Below, in pieces: positions 63,086-64,000 of a stretch of 64,000 bases of DNA. Position 1 is the first letter of the stretch. Every line of letters starts with the position of its first letter. The stretch lies in NCBI RefSeq assembly GCF_900149695.1, contig NZ_LT703003.1, positions 310,001 through 374,000 of the forward strand. Direction: 5' to 3'. Source of the stretch: Anderseniella sp. Alg231-50 (GTDB lineage Bacteria; Pseudomonadota; Alphaproteobacteria; Rhizobiales; Aestuariivirgaceae). The notes under the pieces are model-generated. The model searched no databases. It saw only the letters and a list, made by a program, of their open reading frames with translations, and was not told the DNA's origin. The position numbers and the translations under genes are program-made.

Positions 63086-64000
63086 TCACCTCAGTTCCTG
63101 ATACAGCCTGCCTGACATCTGAGCTGCCAGCAGCGGCAGGCCGGCATCAACCGCTGCATCTTCATGCAGCAGTTTGCGGATGTCGTCACAATCGCGGTTC
63201 ATCTGCGCAACCAGGGCATCAAGATCGTCGAACTTCTCGTCCGGCCTGATCATGTCGACAAACTCGACCGCCAGTTCGTGACCGTACAGGTCACCGTCAA
63301 AGTCCAGCAGAAACGCTTCCAGGAATACCCGGTCCGTGTCGAACGTCGGCCGCCAGCCGAAATAGGCAGCCCCCATCAACACCTTTTGCCTGTCGCCCGA
63401 CAAGTCCCGGACCCGCACCGCGTAAATGCCGTGACAGGGCTCCATACCCGGATCCAGCATGATGTTGGCGGTTGGAAACCCGATTGTGTGGCCGCGCCGG
63501 TCTCCCTTGACCACGTTGCCGATCACTGTCCAGCGATATCCCAGCTGGGCATTTGCCTGTTCGATGTTGCCGGCATGCAGCGCCGCACGCACCGACGATG
63601 ATGAAAACGGCGATGTGCCATCCTCGCGGGTCACCTGATCCACAATGGTCACACCAAAGCCGAACCGGCCGCCCAGTTCCTGCAGCAATGCCGGGCTGCC
63701 CCGCCTGCCCTTGCCGAAATGAAAATCATACCCCGACACGATGTGGCTGATGCCGAGTGCGCGCACCAGGTAGCGCTCGACAAAGTCTTCCGCTTCCACG
63801 GAGGCGAGGTCGCGGTTGAAGGGAATGGCGGCACAGAAATTGACGCCGAAACTGCGCGCCAATGCCGCCTTGAGACGCGGCGGCGTTAACCGGAACACCG
63901 GCTGCTCGGGCTGGAAAACCGATTTGGGATGCGGTTCAAACGTCACCAGGCCGGACGGCGAACCGGCCTTGCGGGCAATTTCAACTGCAGTTCCCGCCAA
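63086..64000 (-). CDS. ribF: Bifunctional riboflavin kinase/FAD synthetase (runs out of the window)
   Basis: The 304 visible residues lack the first residues, as the frame is still open at base 64000. The FAD synthetase part shows LVTFEPHPKSVF and HIVSGYDFHFGKGRRGSPALLQEL, and SSSSVRAALHAGNIEQANAQLG. The C-terminal riboflavin kinase part has GDRRGHTIGFPTANI (the PTAN motif) and FLLDFDGDLYGHELAVEFVDMIRPDEKFDD. It makes FMN and then FAD. Confidence 0.95.
   Translation of the reverse strand: MAGTAVEIARKAGSPSGLVTFEPHPKSVFQPEQPVFRLTPPRLKAALARSFGVNFCAAIPFNRDLASVEAEDFVERYLVRALGISHIVSGYDFHFGKGRRGSPALLQELGGRFGFGVTIVDQVTREDGTSPFSSSSVRAALHAGNIEQANAQLGYRWTVIGNVVKGDRRGHTIGFPTANIMLDPGMEPCHGIYAVRVRDLSGDRQKVLMGAAYFGWRPTFDTDRVFLEAFLLDFDGDLYGHELAVEFVDMIRPDEKFDDLDALVAQMNRDCDDIRKLLHEDAAVDAGLPLLAAQMSGRLYQELR

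Overview
The window is about 60% GC, densely coded and looks like the chromosome of a Hyphomicrobiales-type (Rhizobiales) alphaproteobacterium. The lineage signs are rnhB-ccrM with a CtrA-type promoter, an atpI-atpB-atpE-atpF'-atpF F0 operon separate from any F1 genes, and an aa3 oxidase cluster ordered ctaC-ctaD-ctaB-coxF-ctaG-ctaE-DUF983-SURF1-thrC-M16-GNAT. Further signs are mutY-DUF721-dsbA-smc, ubiA-pmbA-IMPase-DUF4170, IalB and DUF1127. No rRNA, tRNA, CRISPR array, intact insertion sequence or phage was seen. The species cannot be named from the sequence.

Layout. 1-2.0 kb: end of rnhB, the cell-cycle methyltransferase ccrM under a CtrA box plus three GANTC sites, and a GNAT. 2.3-3.1 kb: a lower-GC sulfotransferase. 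3.2-9.2 kb: mutY, a DciA-like gene, a DsbA-like oxidoreductase and smc. 9.3-12.1 kb: the F0 ATP synthase operon, with a near-consensus promoter, an intercistronic hairpin after atpE and a terminator. 12.2-15.8 kb: ispH, rnhA, a peroxiredoxin, a DsbD-N protein and YqgE. 15.8-30.1 kb, minus strand: an EAL protein with an unusual repetitive basic tail, GNAT, M16 peptidase, thrC, SURF1, DUF983 and the cytochrome c oxidase cluster. 30.5-36.3 kb: ialB, then tldD-HAD-MATE and two tandem DUF937-type genes. 36.3-40.6 kb: DUF1127, a LysR gene whose 3' end is duplicated around a membrane-protein cassette, an orphan cobalamin riboswitch followed only by short ORFs, and a membrane-anchored J-domain protein. 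40.7-45.3 kb: a diguanylate cyclase, a second LysR, DUF2853, mscL and aqpZ. 45.4-56.1 kb, minus strand: a phosphatase-like protein, a stand-alone CobT-type VWA protein, and a catabolic cluster. The cluster holds a double RidA, a FAD/GcvT dehydrogenase, a nitrilase, an RpiR regulator, an orphan ABC binding protein, a hydroxyacid dehydrogenase and an enolase-superfamily dehydratase. 56.3-64 kb: gshA, an unknown gene, rsmE, DUF3291, ubiA, pmbA, an inositol-phosphatase-like gene, DUF4170 and the C-terminal part of ribF.

Most of the window is core metabolism and cell-cycle biology: C1-independent housekeeping, respiration, ATP synthesis, chromosome segregation and DNA repair. The catabolic block at 46.7-56.1 kb probably takes up and breaks down an N-methylated or otherwise N-substituted carboxylic acid under RpiR control. 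Its substrate cannot be read from the sequence.

The points most worth a second look are the orphan cobalamin riboswitch beside the LysR duplication (37.3-39.4 kb), the two DUF937 paralogues that share a short LGD-type motif but carry opposite tails (34.7-36.3 kb), and a pseudogene scrap of a second hydroxyacid dehydrogenase at 47.8 kb. The matched operator-like repeats at 53.5 kb, the CobT-like VWA protein without its usual N-terminal region, and the EAL protein with a histone-H1-like tail also stand out.
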